64,000 bases of DNA from Oasisia sp. SBJ-2009. Lineage: Eukaryota; Annelida; Polychaeta; Sabellida; Siboglinidae. Position 1 is the first letter of the stretch; the number at the start of each line of letters is the position of its first letter. The notes beneath the pieces were generated by a model. The model searched no databases. It saw only the letters and a list, made by a program, of their open reading frames with translations, and was not told where the DNA came from. Shown here piece by piece: positions 13,140 to 23,091 of this stretch. The position numbers and the translations under genes are program-made. Where the stretch lies: contig OZ024865.1 of assembly GCA_964017155.1 (NCBI GenBank), positions 15,091,833 to 15,155,832 on the forward strand, in the 5' to 3' direction.

Positions 13140-14558
13140 TAGCCCAACAACTGCTAGAGAAGAAGCACTTGCGTCCGTAGATCAATAGCTTAATAACCCC
13201 TTCGTCTACTTGATCCGAATCTGACGTCTCTTCCCCTGTAATCGACGTTCGGTAAGAATGCGTCTTCGAAATCCAACCCTACAGCCGTGTTGCACGCGGG
13301 GTAGAGTTTGAAGTCAACATCTCGATGTCATCGTGGTCGTTTACAATAACAACATTGAAACAAGTAAATAGTAAGGGGTATGAAGAACGAATAAATACAG
13401 ACGACGAAGGAGAAAACGACTCAACAGTGAACAAAACTGACCTTCCGCGGATCCAATACTTACACCCTGCTCGTTGTTGGGCGGAAATCGCAATGACGTG
13501 ACCACTAATTGTGCGAACCCGTAGCTGCACAACGTGCAACTTCCTGGCAATGGTGTGGCGTTATACGCATGCGCCAATTCTTACATTTCCTGTGTGTGTG
13601 CTTTCGCGTTTGCGTTCGCGTTCGCGTTCGCGTGCGCATTTGTATTTGTCTTTTTTAAACGCTTGCCTTTACAGGTGAAAGTCAGTTTTTTGATACTATC
13701 CCCCATTAAAAATTCGGAAAAATATTGAGAGCGAAGTTTTTTCATTCTTCCTTGCCCCAGTTCACTCAGCTATATGAATAAATACTTGGCTATAGGCAAT
13801 GGTTTTTATGTTAACGAGCAGCCTGTGCAGCGTGGCTGAATGCTTCCCAGCAAAGTTAAAATGGTATTTTTAATAGGGCTCCCAGGGAAATAAAGTGTGA
13901 TGCGCTTTAGCAGTCCTGAGGACTGGATACAGCGCTATGTATACTAATATTTACCGTTACATGCGTGAATACAAGAGAGTGGGCTTGTTCATACACGTCC
14001 GACTGTGTGTGCACGTGTGTATTGGAATAAGTACGGGGTGAAACTGTGGACAAAAACATAACTAATTTCCATCACTTAACCCCAACTTTTTCCCATTGCG
14101 GTAATGTCTCTTAGAAGTCAACACCAGCCTCGTATTGGTTGTCACTGATGATGAGAATCGAAATCGTCTTGATACTCTCGCACTCTGCAAACGTCTGATC
14201 CGGAGGCCGCCACCGTGTAAACGTTCTGTAGTAGATATTGTGGAGTTGTAGATGTCGCCGCAAACAGATATCAAATGGACAATCCACCCTTCCCGTCTCC
14301 TTCCGATGTCTGTGGACCTATCCGACGACAACGAAATTGTTAACGTCATCGCGAACTACCCCGGGACACAGTTGACTGGCCGCTGTCCATTTTGACCACT
14401 CCACACAATTCTACCATTCGTGTTCTCTACTTTCGTAGTTACTTGTCCCTGGCTTCTACACTATTGTTCGTGAATCATTTAGTATGCGATGCCTGACAAT
14501 ACCAATATTATTCATTCATAATGGGACACTTTTAGTATCATAATAACTATATCTTGTC
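13140..14558. other. Conserved unit spacer between GGTC and TTGCG satellites
   Basis: It begins with about 45 bases of the RTE remnant kept whole in unit 2 (CTAGCCCAACAACTGCTAGA), then continues into sequence shared by all five units. It contains ACGCATGCGCC (NRF1-like, 13,563-13,573), a CGCGTT-rich tract, a 15-base perfect palindrome CAGTCCTGAGGACTG near 13,911, and two conserved minus-strand ORFs listed separately. Unit 5 has the same block with a 10-12 base deletion near 42,617. Confidence 0.6.
13279..13577 (-). CDS. Conserved minus-strand ORFs of unknown nature (unit 1 copy)
   Basis: Two overlapping minus frames stay open in all five units: one starting MAHAYNATPLPGSCTL (13,577) and one with the stretch SGWISKTHSYRT and EETSDSDQVDEG farther along (in unit 5 open over 205 codons, 41,304-41,921). 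A possible splice donor, GTGTAAGT, lies on the minus strand near 13,470 (plus ACTTACAC). All units are nearly identical, so openness is weak evidence of coding. I recognise no domain. It may be an old gene fragment or chance. Confidence 0.2.
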
Positions 14559-14961
14559 GTTGCGTTGCGTTGCGTTGCGTTGCGTTGCGTTGCGTTGCGT
14601 TGCGTTGCGTTGCGTTGCGTTGCGTTGCGTTGCGTTGCGTTGCGTTGCGTTGCGTTGCGTTGCGTTGCGTTGCGTTGCGTTGCGTTGCGTTGCGTTGCGT
14701 TGCGTTGCGTTGCGTTGCGTTGCGTTGCGTTGCGTTGCGTTGCGTTGCGTTGCGTTGCGTTGCGTTGCGTTGCGTTGCGTTGCGTTGCGTTGCGTTGCGT
14801 TGCGTTGCGTTGCGTTGCGTTGCGTTGCGTTGCGTTGCGTTGCGTTGCGTTGCGTTGCGTTGCGTTGCGTTGCGTTGCGTTGCGTTGCGTTGCGTTGCGT
14901 TGCGTTGCGTTGCGTTGCGTTGCGTTGCGTTGCGTTGCGTTGCGTTGCGTTGCGTTGCGTT
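14559..14961. repeat. TTGCG pentamer satellite (unit 1, about 80 copies)
   Basis: A perfect (TTGCG)n run, CpG-dense, ending at TTCAGCATTATAGCAG. Homologues: 22,769-23,091, 30,647-30,984 and 37,037-37,389. Open frames of the RCVAL/NATQR type on both strands are artefacts. Confidence 0.98.
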
Positions 14962-15347
14962 CAGCATTATAGCAGGCATATTTTGATTATACTATAATTA
15001 TACATGCAATGCTTAGCATGTGGATTAGGAGGCACTAAGAAATGCATAGCAAACAGCTCAAAATCACACACACAAACACACATGAACGCACGCACGCACG
15101 CAAGTACACACACGCACCGGGCCGAGCCTGGCCGGGCGATCCAGCACGCTAAAACGTTAATTTGAAACTAGTCAAATATCGTATTTTTATAACAACAATG
15201 TAATAATTTTATTATGACTCAGCATTAAAATGGTTTGTCGCTGGACGCTTATTCAATGTGTAGGTTTATATGTAAAAATACCCACTGCGAGATGACGATT
15301 CATGATCATTGCTGATATAATATGATTGCACATACACTGTCCCTTCC
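14962..15347. other. Upstream region of gene A1, no gene seen
   Basis: It contains a short CACACA/GCACGCAC tract and a CGGGCCGGGC-type GC run (GGGCC copy number varies between units: two in unit 1, three or four in others), then AT-rich DNA that leads into the A promoter. No ORF of interest. Confidence 0.6.
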
Positions 15348-15446
15348 ATGCAAATAAACACACACAGCCAGTGAGAGACAATAAATAATATACCAATTAA
15401 TCACGCAAAACGTTAAGATTGATAACCACAACTTATCTATTTATAG
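15348..15446 (+). promoter_or_regulatory. Putative promoter of gene A1 (octamer, CCAAT, TATA)
   Basis: A perfect octamer ATGCAAAT (15,348-15,355), CCAAT (15,393-15,397) and TATTTATAG (15,438-15,446) lie upstream of the A1 ATG, which is about 240 bases below the TATA-like box. The same layout stands before A2 (23,489-23,586), A3 (31,372-31,470) and A4 (37,779-37,877). The octamer is the POU-domain (Oct) site; in B copies it is ATTCAAAT. Confidence 0.55.
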
Positions 15447-15684
15447 CGAAAAAGGAAGTTTGTACATCAGAGAAGGCCTATATATACCTGACCGTAATCT
15501 AACCAGACCAATGCACAACTAAAGCGTGATATACACACCGTGTCTACACGCAGATAGCAGATAGTTTGTTTCGTACTCACGCGTGTGTGTACACCACCAA
15601 CTAAGAGAGAAGAGACCTGCCAATTGAACAGATTTGGCAATCAAGTTGATTATTGGTTCGGAGAAGACAGCAGACGAGGACGGT

Positions 15685-15954
15685 ATGGGTAACGAGAAAT
15701 ATTGTGTGAAAACAAACCCAATGGACGACGTAGACGTCGACGTCGACATAGCCACGACAAAACAGATCGGGCGAATGCTGCGGGACGCCGGAGACGATTA
15801 CGACCGTCTCATAGACAGAAGGATGGGACGAGGACACTTCTTCAATCTGACGTCCGTCTGCTGTCGAGTTCTACGCCAGTTCTCCGGCTGGCTTTGGGTG
15901 CAGGTCGGCTGGAGGGTCTTCTTGTCGGCTGGTTTTGCCTTATGGAAAATGTAA
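15685..15954 (+). CDS. Putative BH3-only-like protein A1 (89 aa)
   Basis: The ATG at 15,685 has G at -3 and +4. The product has a short N terminus, an acidic MDDVDVDVD run (residues 13-21), a BH3-like helix at 28-46 (IGRMLRDAGDDYDRLIDRR) and a Trp/Arg-rich hydrophobic segment at 55-87 (VCCRVLRQFSGW, WVQVGWRVFLSAG). The helix shows the BH3 pattern: Ile, Leu, Ala and Tyr at the four groove positions and the invariant Gly-Asp before an acidic residue. BH3-only proteins bind BCL-2-type proteins through this helix, and BIM and BMF also carry a membrane-binding tail after it. The last codons and the TAA come from the LINE fragment that begins here, so the C terminus was probably cut short. The stop overlaps GTAAGT, so splicing out of the frame is possible. 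Function is inferred from the motif; chance resemblance is the main alternative. Confidence 0.6.
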   Translation: MGNEKYCVKTNPMDDVDVDVDIATTKQIGRMLRDAGDDYDRLIDRRMGRGHFFNLTSVCCRVLRQFSGWLWVQVGWRVFLSAGFALWKM

Positions 15955-16110
15955 GTGCCTTCACACAGGACATGGCAACGTAAATGTACAATATGCAATG
16001 GGTGGTAGTGTACTAAGTACTAACGTAAAGGAAAAGGACTTACGGTTAGCTGTTTATGCTGGTATGAAGGTTTCAGAACGGCAGTCGAATTCTTCGATTA
16101 ATTATGTGAA
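15940..16110 (+). mobile_element. Short LINE ORF2 fragment between A1 and B1
   Basis: The frame starting within the A1 stop region reads KCKCLHTGHGNVNVQYAMGG, then VKEKDLRLAVYAGMKVSE, matching the start of the larger remnant at 1-740. It begins exactly where A1 and B lose similarity (after GTCGG..GG.TTTGCCTTA). The same fragment follows A2, A3 and A4 (24,080-24,250; 31,964-32,134; 38,389-38,559). Confidence 0.7.
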
Positions 16111-16156
16111 ATCATTGCTTATACTAAAACATGACTACACAGACAGTGTACCTTTC

Positions 16157-16231
16157 ATTCAAATAACCACACACAGGCGTAAAACGTACCAATCACGTAA
16201 AGATCAATAACCACAATACATCTATTTATAG
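16157..16231 (+). promoter_or_regulatory. Putative promoter of gene B1
   Basis: ATTCAAAT (16,157-16,164), CCAAT (16,189-16,193) and CTATTTATAG (16,222-16,231) repeat the A promoter layout with one base changed in the octamer. The ATG is about 105 bases downstream, closer than in A because B lost about 180 bases of leader. TATA-like boxes of the other B copies: 24,362-24,371, 32,246-32,255 and 38,671-38,680. Confidence 0.5.
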
Positions 16232-16335
16232 CAAATGGGGAAGTTTATGGACTGTGTAGGCCTATATATATATGTATATACGCCAAAACTTAATGAGACT
16301 AATGAACGACTACACTGCACGCAGAGTCTAAATTA

Positions 16336-16821
16336 ATGGACCACGTCGACGTAGTCACGACAAAGCAGATCGGCCGAACCTTCCGCGACGCCGGAGACGA
16401 TTACGACCGATTCTTACGCAGAAGGATGGGACGGGAACACCTTTTCTCCAAACTGACGCTCGTCTTCTGTCGAGTTCTGCTCCAGTTCTCCGGCTGGCGC
16501 CGGGTCCGTGAATGGCGGAGAGTCTTCTACAGCGCGGTCTGTCGGTGGCTTTGCCTTACACCTTATGGTTATATACCTTGGGTGTATAACCATGGTGTAA
16601 TCGATCTCCAGTCGAGCGCCCGCGCTACAACGTCAACATCACACGAACTAGCGACAGTTCCAATTCTTCCGTCAAACGCTCCCGATTGTGGAAGAACATT
16701 TCAAGAGACATTTGTGAACTCGTACGGCAAACAATGTGGCATTTATCCATATTTTCAAATAATGTCAACAAAGAGAAGAAATTGTTCAAGCATACGTCAT
16801 GACAACACCCGTGAACGGTAA
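16336..16821 (+). CDS. Putative BH3-like protein B1 (161 aa)
   Basis: This is a paralogue of A1. Translation would start at a methionine equal to Met13 of A, because a deletion removed the leader and first codons. It has MDHVDV, then QIGRTFRDAGDDYDRFLRRRMGR (BH3-like; the second groove position is Phe in place of the near-invariant Leu, which may weaken binding). A basic/aromatic tail follows: LVFCRVLLQFSGW, RRVREWRRVFYSAVC. It lacks the LINE fusion, so it reads on for about 95 further residues (YGYIPWVYNHGVIDLQSS onward, Ser/Thr-rich then Cys/Arg-rich) without a recognised domain. The ATG context is poor (T at -3). Either a real gene with a divergent C terminus or a decaying paralogue. Confidence 0.45.
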   Translation: MDHVDVVTTKQIGRTFRDAGDDYDRFLRRRMGREHLFSKLTLVFCRVLLQFSGWRRVREWRRVFYSAVCRWLCLTPYGYIPWVYNHGVIDLQSSARATTSTSHELATVPILPSNAPDCGRTFQETFVNSYGKQCGIYPYFQIMSTKRRNCSSIRHDNTRER

Positions 16822-17162
16822 AGAAGAGTATGTTTTGACAAATGTATCATAGACGTAGTCTACAGGTAAGATATATACCTAGTGCTGGTGTGAGGCCTTG
16901 TTAAAAATATAAGTAAAATGTCTGATGTTAATAGGCAAAATGTGATATACGGGACATTTATGTTTATTGACAATGGTATAAATAATATCACACATTGCAT
17001 GATACCGAATGCCATCGACGATGCCAAGACGCTTGAACATATAGTTGTCATGAGCTATGGGCAGAATGCCTTTACATGCTGCTGGGCACATTAATTTTAT
17101 TATTACTCTCCGTTTTACAATGTATAATTGCAGTGTTTTACCTCCAAATTATTATACTAGTA
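16822..17162. other. 3' flank of B1, no gene seen
   Basis: It contains CTACAGGTAAGATATAT near 16,860, a good splice-donor-like sequence conserved in all units, then AT-rich DNA. Another frame here gives LWKNISRDICELVRQ-like residues overlapping the end of B, which I could not assign. Confidence 0.5.
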
Positions 17163-17617
17163 ATGTTTACGCATACCATTATTCTGCAATGTTTATGCAG
17201 ACCATTATTCTACAATGTTTATACAGACCATGATTTTACAACGTTTATGCAGACCATTATTATGCAATGTTTATACAGACCATTATTCTGCAATGTTTAT
17301 ACAGACCATTATTCTACAATGTTTATACAGACCATTATTCTACAATGTTTATGCAGACCATTATTATACAAAGTTTACGCAGACCATTTTCTACAATGTT
17401 TATAGAGACCATTATTCTGCAATGTTTATACAGAGCTTTATTATGCAATATTTATACAGACCATTATTTTACAATGTTTATGCAGACCATTATTATGCAA
17501 TGTTTATACAGACCATTATTCTACAATGTTTATACAGACCATTATTCTACAATGTTTATGCAGACCGTCATTCTACAATGTTTATGCATACCATTATTCT
17601 ACAATGTTTATGCAGAC
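17163..17617. repeat. 26-bp minisatellite (unit 2, about 17 copies)
   Basis: Same repeat as at 2,049-2,742, more degenerate here (TTATTATGCAA, ACAACGTTTATGC variants). Confidence 0.96.
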
Positions 17618-18240
17618 TTATATTTTATATATTAATTTTAGTCATCAAGACCTTTATTTCATTACAAATAATGTATTGTGCCAATTGCCACTTCAATGTC
17701 TTCAAACGTTGCTGAATATGTTTGTGCAATGTTTGATTTTTACAATGATATTATGGAAAATCCTATTAATACGTCATGCAGGGATAAATACAAGAGGCTT
17801 TCATTTTAAGCGCCCAATTTATTTTTATTATGAATAATAACAAATTGGTCTGTGTAATAAGACAAAATGTTCAGGGTTAATAATTTGAATTTATGTAAAG
17901 GATAATGAAGACATAATGTTAGGATTAATTAAAATACATCAAGTCAGTGATAATACTGTTGTCACATGTGGATTAGCTGAGGAATTATTTTGTAAACTTA
18001 TTACTTTTATATAGTATTTACATATTTGTTATGCATTTTACAACTTATTTCTTTCTTACCTTTTACACTAAGCCAAACATCTACATATTTATTCGTTTAC
18101 AATATAAAATCATGTGTTTTATGCCTGTATTTTGGATGTATTTATTTATATATACATGTTTACGGGTTTACATGAAATAAATGTATTCGTATTCGTCCTT
18201 CGTGGCTCAAGTCAACGTCTTTCTCGATGTTACATGTCAA

Positions 18241-18561
18241 ATATACACTCGGGACACCTCCATATACACTCGGAACACCTCCATATACACACGGGACACC
18301 TCCATATACACTCGGGACACCTCCATATACACACGGGACACCTCCATATACACACGGGACACCTCCATATACACACGAGACACCTCCATATACACACGGG
18401 ACACCTCCATGTTCACTCGGGACAACTCCATATACAATCGGGACACTTCCATATACACACAGGACACCTCCATATATACACGGGACACCTCCATATACAC
18501 ACGGGACACCTCCATATACACACGGGACACCTCCATATACACACGGGACACCTCCGTATAC
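18241..18561. repeat. 21-bp minisatellite (unit 2, about 15 copies)
   Basis: The shortest copy of the 21-bp array in the window, with the same 7-codon period. Confidence 0.96.
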
Positions 18562-18599
18562 AGTATACCATGTAGAACATAGAGACTAGAATACACGAC

Positions 18600-18990
18600 C
18601 GTGTCCGGGTATGTGTATACGTGACTATGTGTATGATTAGGTGTGTGCGTGACTACGTGTATGTTTATGTGTATACGTGACTATGTGTGTGACTATGTTT
18701 GTACATGACTATGTGTATGTCTAAAAATAAAAAATAAAAAATTGTCTGTATGTATGTGACTATGTGTATGACAGTTTTTTTTTATTGTGACTATGTGTAT
18801 GACTATGTGTGTATGTGACTTAGTGTATCACTATGTGTAAATGCATACGTGCGTATGTGTGTAAATATGTGTGAGTATGTGTGTGAATGTGTGTGTATAT
18901 GCATGTGTTTGTGTATGTTTACTTGTGCCTGTGCGTACATGTGTATGCGAACGTTCGTGCGTGCGCGTTTGTGTGAGCATGTGTGTAAAT
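18600..18990. repeat. TG-rich tract (unit 2)
   Basis: Degenerate GTGACTATGTGTATG repeats interrupted by an A-rich insert (CTAAAAATAAAAAATAAAAAATT near 18,721) and a T-run, both unit-specific. Confidence 0.85.
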
Positions 18991-20269
18991 AATGTAATCT
19001 TAAAATAAACACAAAACGTAAATATCAACCACTAATGGCAAAGCTAACTGTAGGCTGCCCACAGCAGTAAAGTCGATGACCAAGAATATAGCAGCATTGA
19101 TTTAGTAAGCACGTTGAATACAAGAGAAATCATTTAATTATTTCACAGTTCGATGTTTGTGGCCAGATTGTTTCTCGCGAGTCCCGCGCCTGAGCATTCT
19201 CATTTAGGCCAGTGTGCGTCCGTGTACGCCTACGGCATGCTTCCTTGACAACGGAGATATGACTCCACTTACTCAAACACACTGTAACATACGTCTTGCA
19301 CCGAACTTACGTCGTTCACAGGTTTATATAAATATATGTTCATATACGTCAAATATACTCAAATAGCCCTGGCAAATTGTCGATAATGTAACACGTGGAT
19401 TTCAAAGTGGCCCCAGCATGCTTCATTTGGCTCAAACATTTATCGACTATGATATACCCAAGATACACGGCGCCGTGTTTGTATTAATAATTCACAGCGT
19501 CTGCGCGATGAAGTATTTTATGTGTCCAAGGTCCACCATTAGTCACAAAAACCAACGTCAACGTCAATAGCGTGGTTATATAATGGCGTATCAGCCCGGT
19601 GGCTATATTGTATGGTTAACTGTGTAAGTAAGTATTAGGTCAGCGCTACAGCTGGTTGTGTATTTTTAGAGCAGGTTGTGTTTTGTGTTTCGCGGCTGGG
19701 TATATAGAATGGAGCGTGTAACCGTACAACTCACATAGAGGAAGACATCGACTCGAAACAGGAAGTATGACTATGAATATATTTTTCTGGTCAAACACAC
19801 CAACCAGTACATAACAATTGGCGTAAAACACGACGTTTTACCACGTGAATCAGCAAACAATTAATATGTAAAGAAATAAAATTAAGAAATAAATACGTTG
19901 TAAAATGACAGTAAATAAATAAACAAATAAATATATGAGTATATTGTATACAAAACCAGAATTTTACAAGGTACAATTACACATACACATTTTTACTTTA
20001 TTCCCAAACATGTATCAAACACGTCAAATATATCAACAGCATTAATGACATAACGTTTTTTTATAGTAAATGTTTAAAACACATCTTCGACTTCCTTCAA
20101 AGCATTACAAATAATTAAATCTAGATTGTGGCGCGCTGCCAAGCACTTCACGGGGCCTGGGTATTCGAGTTATCAAATGACACTTGTTGTAATTATACTT
20201 TTATCAACCAGATATCGACACGAGTATACTCACCAGTTACGGCCAGATGGCGTCATTGTTTCGGACAAT
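18991..20269. other. Unit 2 spacer, no gene seen
   Basis: Homologous to 11,400-12,600 but visibly more diverged than the unit 1/unit 3 pair, including about 50 bases (CCAAGGTCCACCATTAGTC...) not present there. No coding signal recognised. Confidence 0.6.
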
Positions 20270-20290
20270 CGGTCGGTCGGTCGGTCGGTT
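20270..20290. repeat. Short GGTC run, likely the seed of the large satellites
   Basis: Only about five GGTC copies, ending GGTTGGTCGAACAGTCAG, at the site where units 1, 3, 4 and 5 have 200-530 bp of GGTC/TCCGGTCG satellite. Confidence 0.85.
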
Positions 20291-20719
20291 GGTCGAACAG
20301 TCAGACAGCGTGCATGTAATATGTCCACAATGAAAAGTAAATTTGTTACAAACATCGCTATGCATAATATGCCGATCTCCTACGTGGCGTTGATGTCTAT
20401 ACACTTCCTTATCTATCTATTCACTTCCTTGAATGCTGTTTTACCATCTGGCAGTTCACTAAATAAAACATAGTTGATTAGATGTAATAGTACGTATTTT
20501 CGACATGGTGGGTGATAGTGGTCGGCCTTCGTGTTTCGTTTTGAATTGGCGATAAGGTCTACATGCAAATTGTACAATGGTTCGAGACCATCGTTACAGG
20601 GAGTACAACTACTTCCGTAGTCCGGAAAAACCGGTCTCCGAGATTCATAAGCTGTAATTGGCGTACGTGTTGACAACTGTACGACTAGTAAGCTAGCTAG
20701 CTGACTGAAATTCTTCAAC

Positions 20720-21417
20720 GGGATTCTTCGCTGCAGTTAAACAGGCCTATGGCACACAGAAAACTGCTGTTGCGCCAATTAGATATGCGGAAGGTTCGCA
20801 AATGCTCACAGAGAAACCAGCAATTGAGTCTAGGTGGACGAATTATTTCAGCGAACTAGCCCAGCAACTGCTAGAGAAGACGCACTTGCGTCCATAGATC
20901 AATACCCAGTCAAGAAAGACATGGCAAACCCACCAACATTAGACGAAATTTTAACTGCCAACAAATCAATAAAATCAAGAAAACACAATGACTAGATGGC
21001 ATACCTGCTGAGATCTATAAATATGGAGGTACAGCTCTTCATGCTTAATTGCTGAACTTGTACCGCATTTGTTGGACAACTAAATAACTACCACAACAGT
21101 TCAAAGATGCTTTGATAATTGCAAAATACAAACAATAAAGTGACCGTAGTGACTGTGGGAATTATCGAAGCATTTCGCTACTCTCAACTGCGGGGACAAT
21201 TCTGGCAAAAATCCTGCTAAAAAGACTACCGACCATTGCAAACATGATCCACCCAGAAAGCCAATGTGGATTTCGTCGCCCACGCTCTACAATCGACACG
21301 ATATTCACCTTGCGACAACTACAGGAAAAGCAGTCGAACACCAACAACGCCTCTACGTGGTCTTCATTGACTTGTCAAAAGGTTTTAAAACAGTGGGGGG
21401 GAAAGGAGTTTTAAGTT
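20720..21417 (+). mobile_element. Decayed RTE/L1-like reverse transcriptase fragment, kept only in unit 2
   Basis: Translation across several shifts gives blocks of a non-LTR RT: a leader ending in MLTEKPAIESRWTNYFSELL-like residues, SISLLSTAGTILAKILLKRLP (about 21,167-21,230), ESQCGFRRPRSTIDTIFTLRQLQEK-like residues (about 21,255-21,330), and VVFIDLSKGFKTV (about 21,355-21,393). The homologous place in units 1, 3, 4 and 5 keeps only CTAGCCCARCAACTGCTAGA to GTAGATCAATA, followed by a deletion that joins to TAATAACCCC. Confidence 0.75.
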
Positions 21418-22768
21418 TAATAACCCCTTCGTCTACTTGATCCGAATCTGACGTCTCTTCCCCTGTAATCGACGTTCGGTAAGAATGCGTCTTCGAAATC
21501 CAACCCGACAGCCGTGTTGCACGCGGGGTAGAGCTTGTAGTCCACATATCGATGTCATCATGGTCGTTTACCATCTCAACACTGAAACGAGTAAATAGTA
21601 AGGGTATGAAGAACGAACAAATAAAGACGACAAAGGAGAAAACGAATGAACAGTGAAAAAAACTGACCTTCCGCGGATCCACTACATAGACCCTGCTCGT
21701 TGTTGGGCGGAAACCGCAATGACGTGACCACTAATTGTGCGAACCCGCAGCTGCGCAACGTGCAACTTCCTGGCAATGATGTGGTCTTATACGCATGCGC
21801 CAATTCTTATATTTCCTCTGTGTGTGCTTTCGCTTTCGCTTTTGCGTTCGCGTGCGATTTGTATTTGTCTTTTTTAAACGTCTGATGAAAGTAAGTTTTT
21901 GGATACTATCCCCCATTAAAAATTCGGAAAAATAGTGAGAGCGAAGTTTTTTCATTCTTCTTTGCTCCAGTTCACCTAGCTATATGAATAAATACTTGGC
22001 TATTGACAATGGTTTTTATGTTAACGAGCAGCCTGTGCAGCGTGGCTGAATGCTTCCCAGCAAAGTTAAAATGGTATTTTTAACAGGGCTCCCAGGGAAA
22101 TAAAGTGTGATGCGCTTTAGCAGTCCTGAGGACTGGATACAGCGCTATATATACTAATATTTACCGTTACATGCGTGAGTACAAGAGAGTGGGCTTGTTT
22201 ATACATGTCCGACTGTGTGTGCACGTGTGTATTGGAATAAGTACGGGGTGAAACTGTGGACAAAAACATAACTAATTTCCATCACTTAACCCCAACTTTT
22301 TTCCATTGCGGTAGTGTCTCTTAGAAGTCAACACCAGCCTCGTATTGGTTGTCACTGATGATGAGAATCGAAATCGTCTTGATACTCTCGCACTCTGCAA
22401 ACGTCTGATCCGGAGGCCGCCACCGTGTAAACGTTCTGTAGTAGATATTGTGGAGTTGTAGATGTCGCCGCAAACATATATCAAATGGACAATCCACCCT
22501 TCCCGTCTCCTTCCGATGTCTGTGGACCTATCCGACGACAACGAAATTGTTAACGTCATCGCGAACTACCCCGGGACACAGTTGACTGACCGATGTCCAT
22601 TTTGACCACTTCACACAATTCTACCACTCGTATTCTCTACCTTCGCAGTTACTTGTCCCTGGCTTCTACACTATTGTTCGTGAATCATTTAGTATGCGAT
22701 GCCTGACAATACCAATATTATTCATTCATAATGGGACACTTTTAGTATCATAATAACTACATCGTGTC
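21418..22768. other. Conserved unit spacer (unit 2)
   Basis: Homologous to 13,190-14,558, with the same NRF1-like ACGCATGCGCC, palindrome and minus-strand open frames. No gene is called. Confidence 0.55.
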
Positions 22769-23091
22769 GTTGCGTTGCGTTGCGTTGCGTTGCGTTGCGT
22801 TGCGTTGCGTTGCGTTGCGTTGCGTTGCGTTGCGTTGCGTTGCGTTGCGTTGCGTTGCGTTGCGTTGCGTTGCGTTGCGTTGCGTTGCGTTGCGTTGCGT
22901 TGCGTTGCGTTGCGTTGCGTTGCGTTGCGTTGCGTTGCGTTGCGTTGCGTTGCGTTGCGTTGCGTTGCGTTGCGTTGCGTTGCGTTGCGTTGCGTTGCGT
23001 TGCGTTGCGTTGCGTTGCGTTGCGTTGCGTTGCGTTGCGTTGCGTTGCGTTGCGTTGCGTTGCGTTGCGTTGCGTTGCGTTGCGTTGCGTT
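22769..23091. repeat. TTGCG pentamer satellite (unit 2, about 64 copies)
   Basis: Perfect pentamer run, ending at TTCAGCATTATAGCAG as in unit 1. Confidence 0.98.

Noticed and set aside
14062..14349. Minus-strand 95-residue frame conserved in units 1-4
   Set aside because: It starts poorly, shows no domain, and is broken in unit 5; conservation only mirrors the near identity of the units.
14559..14961. RCVAL and NATQR repeat ORFs of over 130 codons in the TTGCG array
   Set aside because: A perfect pentamer repeat opens frames on both strands; no coding bias or flanks.
15880..15954. Reading the A tail as a BH1/BH2 region or a BAX-type C-terminal anchor
   Set aside because: The NWGR and W-x2-GGW signatures are absent, and the final WKM codons derive from the LINE fragment, so the BAX-like ending is coincidence.
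15935..16210. A separate 91-residue gene downstream of A1 (KCKCLHTGHGN...)
   Set aside because: It starts at TTG, overlaps the A1 stop, and its first part is a LINE reverse transcriptase block; it is a transposon remnant running into the B promoter.
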